Source of the DNA: CAZGKW01 sp964526295
Lineage (GTDB): Bacteria; Planctomycetota; Phycisphaerae; FEN-1346
Length of the DNA stretch: 64,000 nt
Assembly: GCA_964526295.1 (NCBI GenBank)
Contig: CAZGKW010000017.1
Span: forward strand, 23,836 to 87,835
Direction of reading: 5' to 3'
The translations under genes and the position numbers were made by a program. The notes under the pieces were generated by a model. The model was not told the origin of the DNA. It did no database searches and worked only from the letters and a program-made list of their open reading frames with translations. Positions 32,487 through 40,854 of this stretch are shown piece after piece. Numbering within the stretch: the first letter of the stretch is position 1; each line of letters begins with the position of its first letter.

Positions 32487-33797
32487 ATGGCTGAAGCCAC
32501 GAAAGCACTGGACGTCCGAGTCGATTACGTGACCCGCGTCGAGGGGCACGGCAACATCGTCGCCAAGGTCGAGGACGGCGAGCTCACGGAATGCCGCATG
32601 GAGATCACCGAGAGCCCCCGGTTCTTCGAGGCGATGCTCCGCGGCCGGTCCTGGAAGGACGCGATGTTCCTGACGACCCGGATCTGCGGCATCTGCGCCT
32701 GCGGACACGGGACGGCCAGCCTCCGGGCCACCGAAGACGCCATGGGCCTCGAGCTCTCGGAGCAGACCTTGAGGCTGCGGCGGATCGTCCTCCACGCCGA
32801 GCAGCTCGAGAGCCACTGGCTCCACGTCTACTTCCTCGTGGCGCCGGACTTCTTCGGGGCCCCCAGCGTCATCCCGCTGGCCAAGACCCACACCGACGTC
32901 GTCCTGCGGGCCATGCGCCTGAAAGGCCTCTCGAACCACATCTGCCGCGTCCTCGTCGGCCGGCACGTCCATCCGGTCTCGATGGTGCCCGGCGGGTACA
33001 TGAAGCTGCCGACCGTCCGGGACCTGAAGAAGCTGCGGGACCACGTCGCCGGCTTCGAGAAGGACGTCCAGGACACGGTCGATTTGTTCGCGACGCTGGA
33101 GGCCCCCCGGTTCGAGCGCCAGACCGAGTACGAATCGATCACCTGCGACCAGGAGTACGCCTTCTACGAAGGCGACCTGATGACCTCGGACGGCGACCGC
33201 GTCTCGCCGCCCGACTACCGCGAGATCATCCACGAGGAGATCGTCCGGCACTCCAGCGCCAAGCACGTCCGGAACCGGCGCGAGGGCCTCATGGTCGGGG
33301 CCCTGGCCCGCTTCAACAACAACCACACCCAGCTCAACCCCCAGGGCAAGGAAGCCGCCGAGAAGCTCGGCCTGGAGGCCCCGTGCTATAACACGTTCCA
33401 CAACAACACGGCCCAGGTCGTCGAGAGCGTCCATTGCTACTGGGAGGTGCTGCGGCTGCTGGATGAGCTGATCGAGGCCGGCATCGAGGACGAGACCCCG
33501 CCGATGGAATGGAACGGGGCCGAGGGGTGGGGCGTCGGAATCGTCGAGGTCCCTCGCGGGACGCTCGTCCATAACTACGAGTACGACAAGTACGGCATCG
33601 TCCAGAACGCGAACCTCGTCATCCCGACGAATCAGAACCTGGCGAACATCGAGCAGGACTTCCGGGCCTACATCCCGCAGTTGATGGACGAAGGGAAGAC
33701 CCAGGACGAGGTCCGCTTCGCCCTGGAGAGGCTCGTCCGGGCGTACGACCCGTGCATCTCGTGCTCGGCCCACCTCGTGGACCTGCGGATGACGTGA
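32487..33797 (+). CDS. [NiFe] hydrogenase large (alpha) subunit
   Basis: The 436-residue catalytic subunit has both nickel-binding pairs: RICGICACGH (Cys67 and Cys70) and DPCISCSAHL (Cys423 and Cys426) just before the C-terminus. Only seven residues (LVDLRMT) follow His429, the expected maturation-protease cleavage point. RVEGHGNIVAKVEDG at the start is family-typical. The small and FAD subunits make this a group 3b bidirectional enzyme (HydA/HyhL type) that oxidises or evolves H2 with NAD(P) and may reduce sulfur. The maturation protease gene is not visible in the window. Confidence 0.93.
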   Translation: MAEATKALDVRVDYVTRVEGHGNIVAKVEDGELTECRMEITESPRFFEAMLRGRSWKDAMFLTTRICGICACGHGTASLRATEDAMGLELSEQTLRLRRIVLHAEQLESHWLHVYFLVAPDFFGAPSVIPLAKTHTDVVLRAMRLKGLSNHICRVLVGRHVHPVSMVPGGYMKLPTVRDLKKLRDHVAGFEKDVQDTVDLFATLEAPRFERQTEYESITCDQEYAFYEGDLMTSDGDRVSPPDYREIIHEEIVRHSSAKHVRNRREGLMVGALARFNNNHTQLNPQGKEAAEKLGLEAPCYNTFHNNTAQVVESVHCYWEVLRLLDELIEAGIEDETPPMEWNGAEGWGVGIVEVPRGTLVHNYEYDKYGIVQNANLVIPTNQNLANIEQDFRAYIPQLMDEGKTQDEVRFALERLVRAYDPCISCSAHLVDLRMT

Positions 33798-33814
33798 TCG
33801 GCTCGCCGGCGCCG

Positions 33815-33895
33815 TCCATCCCTCCCTCTCCCCTCCGCGGGCTCGCCCGGCATAACCTTGGCGAAGCCGGGGACGGTGTGAGGGGGCCTTGCCCC
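33815..33895. repeat. dispersed GC-rich repeat after the hydrogenase operon
   Basis: CCCTCCCTCTCCCCTCCGCG, GGGCTCGCCCGGCATAACC and TTGGCGAAGCCGGGGACG repeat phrases of the insertion between the small and large subunit genes. It may also fold into a hairpin after the operon. Confidence 0.5.
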
Positions 33896-33986
33896 CCAAG
33901 CGGTTCCGCTTTGAGAACGGACATCGGGCCGGACGTGTCTGGCGCACGCCCGGCCCGCCTTCTTTGCTTCGTGAGTGGTATCCCTG

Positions 33987-34014
33987 TTGACGCGCGAGAT
34001 TGCAGCGTCATACT
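33987..34014 (+). promoter_or_regulatory. promoter for the pentapeptide-repeat channel gene
   Basis: TTGACG (33987-33992) and CATACT (34009-34014) are 16 bases apart and lie in locally AT-richer DNA. The predicted start is 30 bases before the GTG at 34051. Confidence 0.5.
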
Positions 34015-34050
34015 CGTTGGCACACGTCACGGCCCCTTGGGAGGCGAACC

Positions 34051-35415
34051 GTGTCCTGCACTACGAAGCAAAAGTGTACGTATCCGGCGTGCAGCAGGGA
34101 CGTTTGGCCTGAGTCACAGAAGCCCCTCTGTTTCTTTCACTCACCCCAGAACGGGGACCGTGAAGACTGGGCGCGCCAAGTCTGGTCAATAGCCCGGAGA
34201 ATGGCAAGAGACCCCTGCAGAGCCAAGTACCAGGGGTGGCACTTCCCGGAGGATCCCGACGAGAAGGGATTCTCCGGCGTGACGTTTCCGGAGGTTTCCC
34301 TTAGGGATCTGGTCCGATACGCGGCAGGAGGAAGACATGGCGGCACGTTTCCCCAGTCGCCTAGGTTCCAGGACGCGACGTTCCATGGCAAGGCCCTCTT
34401 CGTGAAGACCGTTTTTGAGGGAATACCGCGATTTGACGGGGTCACGATGGTGCGTGAGGCGATGTTCCTATGGTCCGAATTCAAGTCGGGAGCGCATTTC
34501 GAGGAAGCGACATTTGAAGGAGAGGCCGTATTCAGGCGCAGCTCATTCCGGTATTCGGCTGTGTTCAAGAGGACCCACTTCCTCAAAGGAGCCAAGTTTG
34601 GCCACACAGTCTTTAAGACAGCAGCCGACTTCCGTAAAGCGCATTTCGGCAAGTTCGAAGAGGGCACGCCAGAGTCTCCGTCAGAACAGAATAAGCCGGG
34701 GAGCGCAATCGCAGACTTCCGGTGGGTAAAGGCCCGGCGGCGTGCCGACTTCAGGGGTGCCAAGTTCGCTGACTGCGCTCTGTTCCAGGACGCCACCTTC
34801 CACGCGGATGCCCGGTTCGGAGGTGCGGATTTCTGGAGGCCGGTGTGCTTTGACCGGGTGTCGTTCTCACCCGGCAGCAACATCAAGTTTGACATGCCCC
34901 GGAGACGCGGGCGCACAACCTTCCAAAGGCCGAAGCCAGGAGCTTCCGGCGCCTATGAGTTGGCCAGCCGAGCTGCCAGGGAACGCGGTAGTCGAGACGA
35001 TGCGGATTGGTATGCCTACTTCGCGCGCAAGTATGAGCCCGATCGGCCACACGTTGTGTCCCAACTTGCCCATTCACTCGGGGTACGCCTTACATGGTTG
35101 CTCTATCGTGCATCACACCACCCGTGGGGCGTTCTGGTGTTTGCGGCCGCGGTCGTGGTGCTTTGCGGCCTCGGCTATTGTATCTGGAATGGTGCAGCCC
35201 CAGCCGATCTATGTCCCGAACAGAAGGCCGGACATGCCACAACGGCGCTAGAGGGCTTCCACTTCAGCCTCGTAACCTTCACGACACTGGGCTACGGTGA
35301 CCTGCACCCGAAGCCAGACTGGTATTGGCGCCTAACCGCGGGTGCAGAGGCCTTCGTCGGCACCTTCACGGTTGCCTTCTTCGTTGCCGTGCTGGTGAGG
35401 CGCTACCTGCTTTGA
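34051..35415 (+). CDS. pentapeptide-repeat protein fused to a potassium-channel-like pore
   Basis: A GTG at 34051 with GGAGGCG upstream gives 454 residues. The N-terminus KCTYPACSRDVWPESQKPLC, ending FFH, looks like a small zinc site (two Cys, then Cys-x2-His). Residues about 70-300 are pentapeptide repeats of the form A(D/N)Fxx (for example FQDATFHGKALFVKTVFEG and ATFEGEAVFRRSSFRYSAVF), which fold as a square beta-helix. The C-terminus has two hydrophobic helices around the pore loop FTTLGYGDLHP, a potassium-type selectivity filter. The gene is clearly less GC-rich and richer in rare codons than its neighbours, suggesting horizontal transfer. It may be a stress- or ligand-gated channel. No partner is evident. 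Confidence 0.8.
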   Translation: MSCTTKQKCTYPACSRDVWPESQKPLCFFHSPQNGDREDWARQVWSIARRMARDPCRAKYQGWHFPEDPDEKGFSGVTFPEVSLRDLVRYAAGGRHGGTFPQSPRFQDATFHGKALFVKTVFEGIPRFDGVTMVREAMFLWSEFKSGAHFEEATFEGEAVFRRSSFRYSAVFKRTHFLKGAKFGHTVFKTAADFRKAHFGKFEEGTPESPSEQNKPGSAIADFRWVKARRRADFRGAKFADCALFQDATFHADARFGGADFWRPVCFDRVSFSPGSNIKFDMPRRRGRTTFQRPKPGASGAYELASRAARERGSRDDADWYAYFARKYEPDRPHVVSQLAHSLGVRLTWLLYRASHHPWGVLVFAAAVVVLCGLGYCIWNGAAPADLCPEQKAGHATTALEGFHFSLVTFTTLGYGDLHPKPDWYWRLTAGAEAFVGTFTVAFFVAVLVRRYLL

Positions 35416-35455
35416 GAGTCCCCGCCGACGAACGCGGCAGATGGAATGACATGCT

Positions 35456-35878
35456 ATGACGCGGACGGCGACAGGCAGCCGCTTCCGGCGGATGCCGAAG
35501 ACCTACCGCGGCCTCGTGCGGCGGCTGCCCCCGCGGCCCATCCACGACGACGCCGAGTACGAAGCCGCCGCCGAGATGGCCGAGCGGCTCGCAGGGCACG
35601 ACCTCAACCGCGACCAGAAGGACTACCTGGAGGCCCTGTCGGTCTTCCTCGAGGCCTACGAGCGAGATCGCTGGCCGATCAATTCATCCTCTATGCAGCC
35701 GGTCGAGGCGCTCCGGTTCCTTCTCCAGGAGCATGGCATGAGCGGCTCCGACCTCGGGCGGCTTCTCGGCTCACGCACCCTCGGGCCGGCCATCCTTCGC
35801 GGCGACCGGGCCCTGAGCAAGAAACACATCGCCCTCCTGGCCGAGCACTTCGCCGTCCGGCCGGGGATCTTTCTTTGA
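35456..35878 (+). CDS. HigA-like XRE-family regulator, orphan antitoxin
   Basis: The protein (140 residues from 35456, or 128 from the ATG at 35492, which matches the usual MPKTYRGLVRRLPPRPIHDD start better) ends with ALRFLLQEHGMSGSDLGRLL, GSRTLGPAILRGDRALSKKH and IALLAEHFAV. This is the HTH of HigA-type antitoxins encoded after a HigB mRNA interferase. No HigB gene is found: the upstream gap is only 40 bases and the next gene is the channel protein. It is therefore an orphan antitoxin or a stand-alone regulator. Confidence 0.7.
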   Translation: MTRTATGSRFRRMPKTYRGLVRRLPPRPIHDDAEYEAAAEMAERLAGHDLNRDQKDYLEALSVFLEAYERDRWPINSSSMQPVEALRFLLQEHGMSGSDLGRLLGSRTLGPAILRGDRALSKKHIALLAEHFAVRPGIFL

Positions 35879-35905
35879 CCCGACGCCCGGCCCGGTGCGG
35901 GGCGT

Positions 35906-36301
35906 CTACGAGAGGCCCTTCTCGATCTCTTCCATCAGGGCCCGGCTCTTGGCCTCGTCGCCGAAGGTGCCGAACCGGATGCTGATCTTGCTGGCGTTCT
36001 CGCCCACCGAGTCGACCTTCACTCGGACGTTGGTGTTGTCGGCGGTCTTGCCGATCACCTCGCCGTCCACGCCGCTCGCGTTCTTTGAGATCAGCACCAG
36101 GTCCATGGCGTGGAACGCCTTTTCGGTGGCGTCGACCACTTCCCGCGTCGTGTGCTGGACCGTCCGCTCCAGGTCGCCCTTGACGTAGGCGTAGGTGCCG
36201 ACGGCGGCGGCCCCGGCGGCGGCATACAGACATCCACCCACGGCCGGCGCCGCGCCCGCGAGCGCCGCCAGGACGACGACCCGCCACGTTCGACTGCCCA
36301 T
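35906..36301 (-). CDS. DUF3568-type lipoprotein
   Basis: From the ATG at 36301 the 131-residue product begins MGSRTWRVVVLAALAGAAPA, followed by VGGC, a lipobox. The rest (LYAAAGAAAVGTYAYVKGDL, ERTVQHTTREVVDATEKAF) matches the small DUF3568 family of lipoproteins. A start 24 bases earlier is in frame but would precede the signal peptide with charged residues. Function is unknown. It is convergent with the HigA-like gene and divergent from the next small gene. Confidence 0.72.
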   Translation of the reverse strand: MGSRTWRVVVLAALAGAAPAVGGCLYAAAGAAAVGTYAYVKGDLERTVQHTTREVVDATEKAFHAMDLVLISKNASGVDGEVIGKTADNTNVRVKVDSVGENASKISIRFGTFGDEAKSRALMEEIEKGLS

Positions 36302-36470
36302 GTCTTTCTCCTTGCTCGATCGCACCCACGGCGGCCTCGTCCGTCACGTGCCGCGTACAAGCGGTCGGCCCCGGCCGACGTCGGTCCGCCGGACCGCTCG
36401 AAGCCTTCCCTCAGTCTAGGTCCCCCCGGCGGGCGAAACAAGCGCCGGGGCAATCCTCGAACCGCGGGGC

Positions 36471-36499
36471 TTGGTTTCGCCCCGCCGCCAGGCTATACT
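36471..36499 (+). promoter_or_regulatory. promoter for the DUF4359-like gene
   Basis: TTGGTT (36471-36476) and TATACT (36494-36499) are 17 bases apart, 40 bases before the ATG at 36539. Confidence 0.5.
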
Positions 36500-36538
36500 G
36501 TCCGTGCGGAGAGAGACCGCCGAGAGAAGGAGCCGGGC

Positions 36539-36877
36539 ATGGACGAGCGGGGACGCGGCCGGGTCGGGTGCATCGGGACCGTGGCGATCCTGCTGGTGCT
36601 GGCCGGGGCGATGCTCTTTACGAACCCGTCCTTCGACGCCCACAAGGAGGCCATCTACGAGCACGCCGAAGCCGAGGCCGCGACCGGCGGCTGGTGGGCC
36701 CGCATCCGGGCCAAGGCCGCCGAGACCGCCGGCGTCCTCGACTTCCTGGCCCTGGAGTACCGCAACTACTACCTGGCGTCCGTCACGATCCACGAGAAGG
36801 ACGTCTTGAGCGTGGGCCTGTTCGGGAAGGTCTTCGTCCTGGACGCACCGGGCGAGGAAGAGAACACCGACCGATAG
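36539..36877 (+). CDS. DUF4359-like small membrane-anchored protein
   Basis: The 112-residue protein has a single N-terminal membrane helix (GCIGTVAILLVLAGAMLF) followed by TNPSFDAHKEAIYEHAEAEA and, near the end, VTIHEKDVLSVGLFGKVFVL. The TNPS start and the SVGLFG-type ending resemble DUF4359 proteins. The ATG at 36539 has GAGAAGGAG just upstream. Most of the chain is outside or periplasmic. Function is unknown. Confidence 0.65.
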   Translation: MDERGRGRVGCIGTVAILLVLAGAMLFTNPSFDAHKEAIYEHAEAEAATGGWWARIRAKAAETAGVLDFLALEYRNYYLASVTIHEKDVLSVGLFGKVFVLDAPGEEENTDR

Positions 36878-36994
36878 AGGGACGGCCCCGGAAAGCCGAC
36901 CGGGCGCGCCGCCCCCACGCGCCCGGCCCTGAAGGCAAGGGCCGGCAAGCCGCAAACCCCTGCCGATCCGCACCGTCTCACGCCGCCCGACCGG

Positions 36995-38374
36995 CTACGT
37001 CCGCTGCCGCCGCCGACGCAGAAGCGCCGCCGCCGCACCTGCCGCCAGAAGCGCCAGGCTGGCCGGCTCCGGCACGCACTCGGTCGCCAGGTTCCACTCC
37101 AGGATGTTCCCCGTCAGGTCCTTGTAGTCCAGGTGGGGGAACACGATCTGCTCCCAGTCGGGCTGGTCGTCGAAGACGTACTTCAGTAGCACCTGTCCGT
37201 TGTCGCTCGAGAGCCAGTACTCATCGAGCGGGACCTCCTCCCCCTCCTCGTCGAGGACCTGGATGTCGAAGAAGTTCTCCGCCCCCACCAGGTCCTCCGG
37301 CTGCGCGAACGCCGGGAGGGGTTCCTTGAAGTCGACGAGCAGGTAGAGAATCTTGTACAGGTCGTCGATCTCCTCGTTCGGAACGTACAGCGTGGGCCCG
37401 CCGCTCGGGTCCCATTCGGGCTGCGTGCCGCCCTGCGGGCCGGCGTAGGCGTCCTTGTTGTCCCCCGTGACGAGCATCTGGACGGCGTCGACCCAGAGGG
37501 GAACCGGGCCGGTGTTGTCGATATGGTCCGGCCCGCGGTAATAGTGGACGTCGTAGTTGCCCACGGCGCCGGCGGGCTTCGCATGGCCCGGACAGGCCTT
37601 GAAGTACCCGTCGGCGAACCAGTCGCCGACCCCGTCGCCGCTCACGTCGAGGTACCAGGTCGGAGGGTTCGCGTTCCAGTCGTTGCCGTAGACCTCGTCG
37701 TCGGTGCCGAGGCCCTCGTTGTCGGAGTTGTGCCAGACCGAGACGTCCGGCGGCGCCAGCCCGGGCGGGCCGTTCGGCCCGTAGTTGCCCCCGACCAGCG
37801 TCATGCAGTGGCCCGTGTCGCCGCCGGTGATCCACGTCACGCCGACGTACTGGCACCGGGCGAGCTCGTCGAGCAGGTAGTTGTAGTCCGGCTCAGCGAG
37901 GGTCCGCTCGACGAGGCCGAAGTCGACGTAGGGGTTCGTCGGGTCGTAGCCCTGGCCGGCCTTCGCCGAGTTCAGGCCGACGTTGTGGACCCACCACTTG
38001 GCGGCGGCGGCGCAGTTGCCGGCCGCGGCGATGTACCCGTCGCCCGGGTTGACCTCGAACTGGTTGACGAGGTCCTGGTAGATGCTGTCGGCCTTGGCCT
38101 GGGGGTTGGCGCCCGTGCCCCACCCGGCCGCCCCGAGGATGTTCGAGGCCGTCGCCGTCCAGCACCCGAGGTCGGGCCCGGCGGGACCTCCGGCGGGACC
38201 GGGACCTGGCGGCACGGGTTGGCCCTGGATGAGGCCCGCCTTGTCCACGTCCGGCACGGGGTTCACCCCGTCCGAACTCACTTTCGGGTCGACGTCGTAG
38301 GTCACCTGGCCCCAGGCCGGGACCGACAACAGCACGGCGAACAGCGCGGCAGTGAAGCAGGCCTTCCATTTCAT
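36995..38374 (-). CDS. PEP-CTERM secreted protein with a papain-like cysteine-protease signature
   Basis: A signal peptide (MKWKACFTAALFAVLLSVPA, then WG) starts the 459-residue product. The C-terminus VPEPASLALLAAGAAAALL followed by RRRRQRT is a PEP-CTERM anchor, which exosortase would cleave. LGCWTATASNILGAAGWG (Cys71), DTGHCMTLVGGNYG (His189) and VWHNSDNEGLGTDDE (Asn216/Asp218) have the order and spacing of a Cys-His-Asp papain-like protease, as in the IdeS-type family. The start at 38374 has GGAGACGGACG upstream. Protease activity is inferred. No exosortase gene is in the window. Confidence 0.78.
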   Translation of the reverse strand: MKWKACFTAALFAVLLSVPAWGQVTYDVDPKVSSDGVNPVPDVDKAGLIQGQPVPPGPGPAGGPAGPDLGCWTATASNILGAAGWGTGANPQAKADSIYQDLVNQFEVNPGDGYIAAAGNCAAAAKWWVHNVGLNSAKAGQGYDPTNPYVDFGLVERTLAEPDYNYLLDELARCQYVGVTWITGGDTGHCMTLVGGNYGPNGPPGLAPPDVSVWHNSDNEGLGTDDEVYGNDWNANPPTWYLDVSGDGVGDWFADGYFKACPGHAKPAGAVGNYDVHYYRGPDHIDNTGPVPLWVDAVQMLVTGDNKDAYAGPQGGTQPEWDPSGGPTLYVPNEEIDDLYKILYLLVDFKEPLPAFAQPEDLVGAENFFDIQVLDEEGEEVPLDEYWLSSDNGQVLLKYVFDDQPDWEQIVFPHLDYKDLTGNILEWNLATECVPEPASLALLAAGAAAALLRRRRQRT

Positions 38375-38752
38375 CGTCCGTCTCCTTTCCTCCCCTCGAT
38401 CTCTCGGGCAGCGGCCGGCCGCGATGGGTCGTCCCGGTCGAAGCGCCGCCGGCCGCACCTTCGGCGCAAAAGGGTGCGACCCCCGTGGGAGGGGACTCCC
38501 CCGGAGGTCGCCTGTCACTTACGAGAAACGAGTTGGTCGGGCGCCACCGCGCCGCCCGGCCGCCCCCTGCGGCCGCCCGACCCGTCGAGACGCCACAGGG
38601 GAACTATACCCCAAATGCGGCGGGTGTCAAATCAGGGGGCGGACGCCGGAACCGACCGCGCACACTGTGATTCGGTTCGTGCCCATAAACCGCGCCGCAG
38701 TTCATGGGGCCGGCACAGAAACGCGGCGGGCGCCCCGGGGCCGGCCTTGCCG
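38375..38752. other. gene-free gap between the PEP-CTERM and LTXXQ genes
   Basis: The 378 bases between the two minus-strand genes hold no supported ORF. The part around 38605-38635 (GGGAACTATACCCCAAATGC) is less GC-rich and could carry the promoter of the PEP-CTERM gene. I find no pair of hexamers with proper spacing. Confidence 0.4.
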
Positions 38753-39574
38753 TCACTTGCCCTTGGCTCCCCCGAGCCCCCGCTGCCGGGCTTCCTCCAT
38801 CCGCTTGCGGCGCTCGTCTTCCCGCTGCTCGATCGCGTCGCGCTGGGCCGGGGTCAGGACGACGTTCCGGATGTCCTCGACGAGCTCCTTTCGGATCTCG
38901 TGGTGGGACCGGGCCCCTTCGCCTTCGACCCGCATGTCCTTGGCGGCCTCGGCGCACATGGCCTTCGCTTCAGCGAGCTGCTTCTCGCTGAAGTCGACCC
39001 CGCGGAAGTGCCGTCCCACGAACCCCTGCCACAGCTTGTGGCCCTCCCACTTGGCCTTCTGCTCCTCGGTCAGGATCGCGTCGACCTTGGCCTGGTGCTC
39101 GCTTCGGATCCGGGTGGCCTGCTTCTGGAGTTCCTGCACCGGCCCGTAGACATTCCTGACGGCCCCCTTGTCGTAGTTGTCGCGGGCCGCGATCATCTCA
39201 CGGACCTTGGCCACGGCGGCCTCGTAGTCGGGCCGCCATGCGGCCATGGCGGCGTCCCGCTCGTCGATCAGCTTCCGGATGTCGGCCACCTGCCGGTCGG
39301 TGAGCTCGCAGACGGCCTTCAGCTCTTCCAGCCCCTGCTCCTCGGTGGTGGAGCGCGAGCCGAGGCGGACCGTGGCGCCCTTGCCCTGGGCGGTGATGAC
39401 CACCCCGGAGGCGCTGCCGCCGTGCATCAGGTCGCTCAGGGGCACTGCGTCGCTCTCGGACGGCGGGAGGACCTTCGTCTGGCCCTCGTCGACGGGCGTC
39501 TCGCCCCAGGCCCCGCTTGCGAGGACCGCCCCCGCCAGGACCGTCACCATCATTTGCTTGATTTGCTTGCCCAT
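38753..39574 (-). CDS. secreted LTXXQ-motif (Spy/CpxP-like) protein
   Basis: Starting at the ATG at 39574, preceded by AAAGGAGAT, the product has a signal peptide (MMVTVLAGAVLASGAWG after MGKQIKQ) and 273 residues. LTDRQVADIRKLIDERD, LTEEQKAKWEGHKLW, FSEKQLAEAKAMCAEAA and LTPAQRDAIEQRED are the LTXXQ-type motifs of Spy/CpxP-like periplasmic chaperones. The chain is highly helical and charged. The FecR-like frame upstream runs into this gene without a stop (see the next entry). Two paralogs follow at 40925 and 42232. Envelope-stress buffering is the likely role, by family. Confidence 0.78.
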   Translation of the reverse strand: MGKQIKQMMVTVLAGAVLASGAWGETPVDEGQTKVLPPSESDAVPLSDLMHGGSASGVVITAQGKGATVRLGSRSTTEEQGLEELKAVCELTDRQVADIRKLIDERDAAMAAWRPDYEAAVAKVREMIAARDNYDKGAVRNVYGPVQELQKQATRIRSEHQAKVDAILTEEQKAKWEGHKLWQGFVGRHFRGVDFSEKQLAEAKAMCAEAAKDMRVEGEGARSHHEIRKELVEDIRNVVLTPAQRDAIEQREDERRKRMEEARQRGLGGAKGK

Positions 39575-40105
39575 CGCCTGATCTCCTTTCTGCGGTTCGA
39601 GGATTCGGACGCGGAACGTCGTTCCCGTCGTCCGGACAGTGCCAACCTCGGTGCGGACGGCGAACTCGCCCTTCGATCGGTCGACCTCACAGGTCACCTC
39701 GCCGTGCCACAGGTCGACCTGCTCGCGGTTCCTCTGGCCTTCGAGCCGCACGGCGCTCAAGGGCGCGATCTGCATGCGGACGTAGTCGCCGAGGGCCAGC
39801 GTGGCCGGGCCGTCGGGGGTCGTCAGCGTCCGGCCGCGGGCCACCTCGCCCCCCTCGATGACGGCGAACGATCCGCCGGCCCGAGGCGGAGGGTAGGTCG
39901 CCATCGGCACCAGGCACAGGGCGGCCACGATGGCGGCGGCGATCCCGGCCGCCGTCGGCACGAGCCACCGCAGCCGACGACGGGCCGCCCGCTCCGGGTC
40001 CGGCATCCGCGAGAGGATCCGCTCCGCCAAGTCCGGCGGCGGCTCACCGCCCAGCGCCTCGGCCAGGAGCACGTCGATCAATCGGTCGCGATGGTCGCCG
40101 CTCAC
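38753..40105 (-). CDS. FecR-like anti-sigma protein reading into the LTXXQ gene
   Basis: A GTG at 40105 overlaps the sigma factor stop (GTGA) and opens a 450-residue frame. Residues 1-45 resemble an anti-sigma N-terminus, followed by a membrane helix (WLVPTAAGIAAAIVAALCLV) and a FecR-type domain (FAVIEGGEVARGRTLTTPDG, GEVTCEVDRSKGEFAVRTEV, GTTFRVRILEP). No stop codon separates it from the LTXXQ gene: the frame continues through the ribosome site of that gene (QKGDQ) and its ATG. Both a fusion and a separate LTXXQ protein may be made. Whether this is a real fusion or a lost stop codon cannot be decided here. Confidence 0.65.
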   Translation of the reverse strand: MSGDHRDRLIDVLLAEALGGEPPPDLAERILSRMPDPERAARRRLRWLVPTAAGIAAAIVAALCLVPMATYPPPRAGGSFAVIEGGEVARGRTLTTPDGPATLALGDYVRMQIAPLSAVRLEGQRNREQVDLWHGEVTCEVDRSKGEFAVRTEVGTVRTTGTTFRVRILEPQKGDQAMGKQIKQMMVTVLAGAVLASGAWGETPVDEGQTKVLPPSESDAVPLSDLMHGGSASGVVITAQGKGATVRLGSRSTTEEQGLEELKAVCELTDRQVADIRKLIDERDAAMAAWRPDYEAAVAKVREMIAARDNYDKGAVRNVYGPVQELQKQATRIRSEHQAKVDAILTEEQKAKWEGHKLWQGFVGRHFRGVDFSEKQLAEAKAMCAEAAKDMRVEGEGARSHHEIRKELVEDIRNVVLTPAQRDAIEQREDERRKRMEEARQRGLGGAKGK

Positions 40106-40635
40106 GTTGCCGCCTCCGCCCGCCGGAGCCTCCGCCGGATACACTCGGCCAGGCGGGCCCGCAGCCGCCGGGCCAGCGTCTTGACGCCCTCGACGGTCAT
40201 CTCCAGGACCCGGGCCATCTCGGCACGGCCCCGCCGCTCCGCGTAGTGCATCCGGAGGAACTCGCGGTCCCGCTCCGAAAGCGTCGCCAGGCAGGCCCGC
40301 AGCGCCTCGACGTAATCGAACCCGTCGCCCCCCCGAAGGAACTCCGACTGCCAGAACGCCTCGGCGGCCTCGGCCGCCTCCTGGCTCAGCCGAACGGGAT
40401 TGGCCCGCCGCCGGCGGCACGCCAGAAGGAACACGTTCCGGGCGATGCCGCGAAGGTACGCCGCCCGGGCCGACGCCTCCACGAGCTGCCCGACGCGGGG
40501 ACTGTCGAGGGCCGCCAGGAACGTCTCCTGGACGAGGTCCTCGGCCTCGTGGGCGGCGGCCCCGAGGTAGCGGACGTAGCGGTACAGTTCGGCCTGGTGG
40601 GTACGGATCAGGGCTTCGAACGCCTGGCGGTCCAC
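40102..40635 (-). CDS. ECF RNA polymerase sigma factor
   Basis: The 177-residue protein starts at a GTG (40635) with an A/G-rich ribosome site. Region 2 is HQAELYRYVRYLGAAAHEAE followed by DLVQETFLAALD, and region 4 is LATLSERDREFLRMHYAERR with GRAEMARVLEMTVEGVKTLA. It is an extracytoplasmic-function sigma factor. The next gene encodes a FecR-like membrane protein, so the pair forms a sigma/anti-sigma switch that may control the three LTXXQ genes. No target promoter could be identified from one window. Confidence 0.88.
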   Translation of the reverse strand: MDRQAFEALIRTHQAELYRYVRYLGAAAHEAEDLVQETFLAALDSPRVGQLVEASARAAYLRGIARNVFLLACRRRRANPVRLSQEAAEAAEAFWQSEFLRGGDGFDYVEALRACLATLSERDREFLRMHYAERRGRAEMARVLEMTVEGVKTLARRLRARLAECIRRRLRRAEAAT

Positions 40636-40854
40636 GGGTCGCCTTTCGGGGCCTTCCTATACGGAGATTGCGCCCCGGCGGGGAAAGGGGTCAAGAAAAT
40701 CGGGCGGGCGGGCCCCGTGGGCGCTGAAGCGGGCGGGCCGACGTGCCCGCGTTCTTACGAACGCGGCTCGAACCGCACCCGCCGCCCCGAACGGTTCGGG
40801 CCGCCAACCTGAATTCGCGGGTACGTCCGAAGGGCGCCCAGGCGTTCGCGCAGT
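40636..40854. other. upstream region of the sigma factor gene
   Basis: About 220 bases without a gene. It is GC-rich, with CCTGAATTCGCGGGTACGTC near 40808. No clear promoter is seen. Confidence 0.35.

Noticed and set aside
37523..40246. 907-aa plus-strand ORF
   Set aside because: It is antisense to the PEP-CTERM, LTXXQ and FecR-like genes and has no domain of its own.
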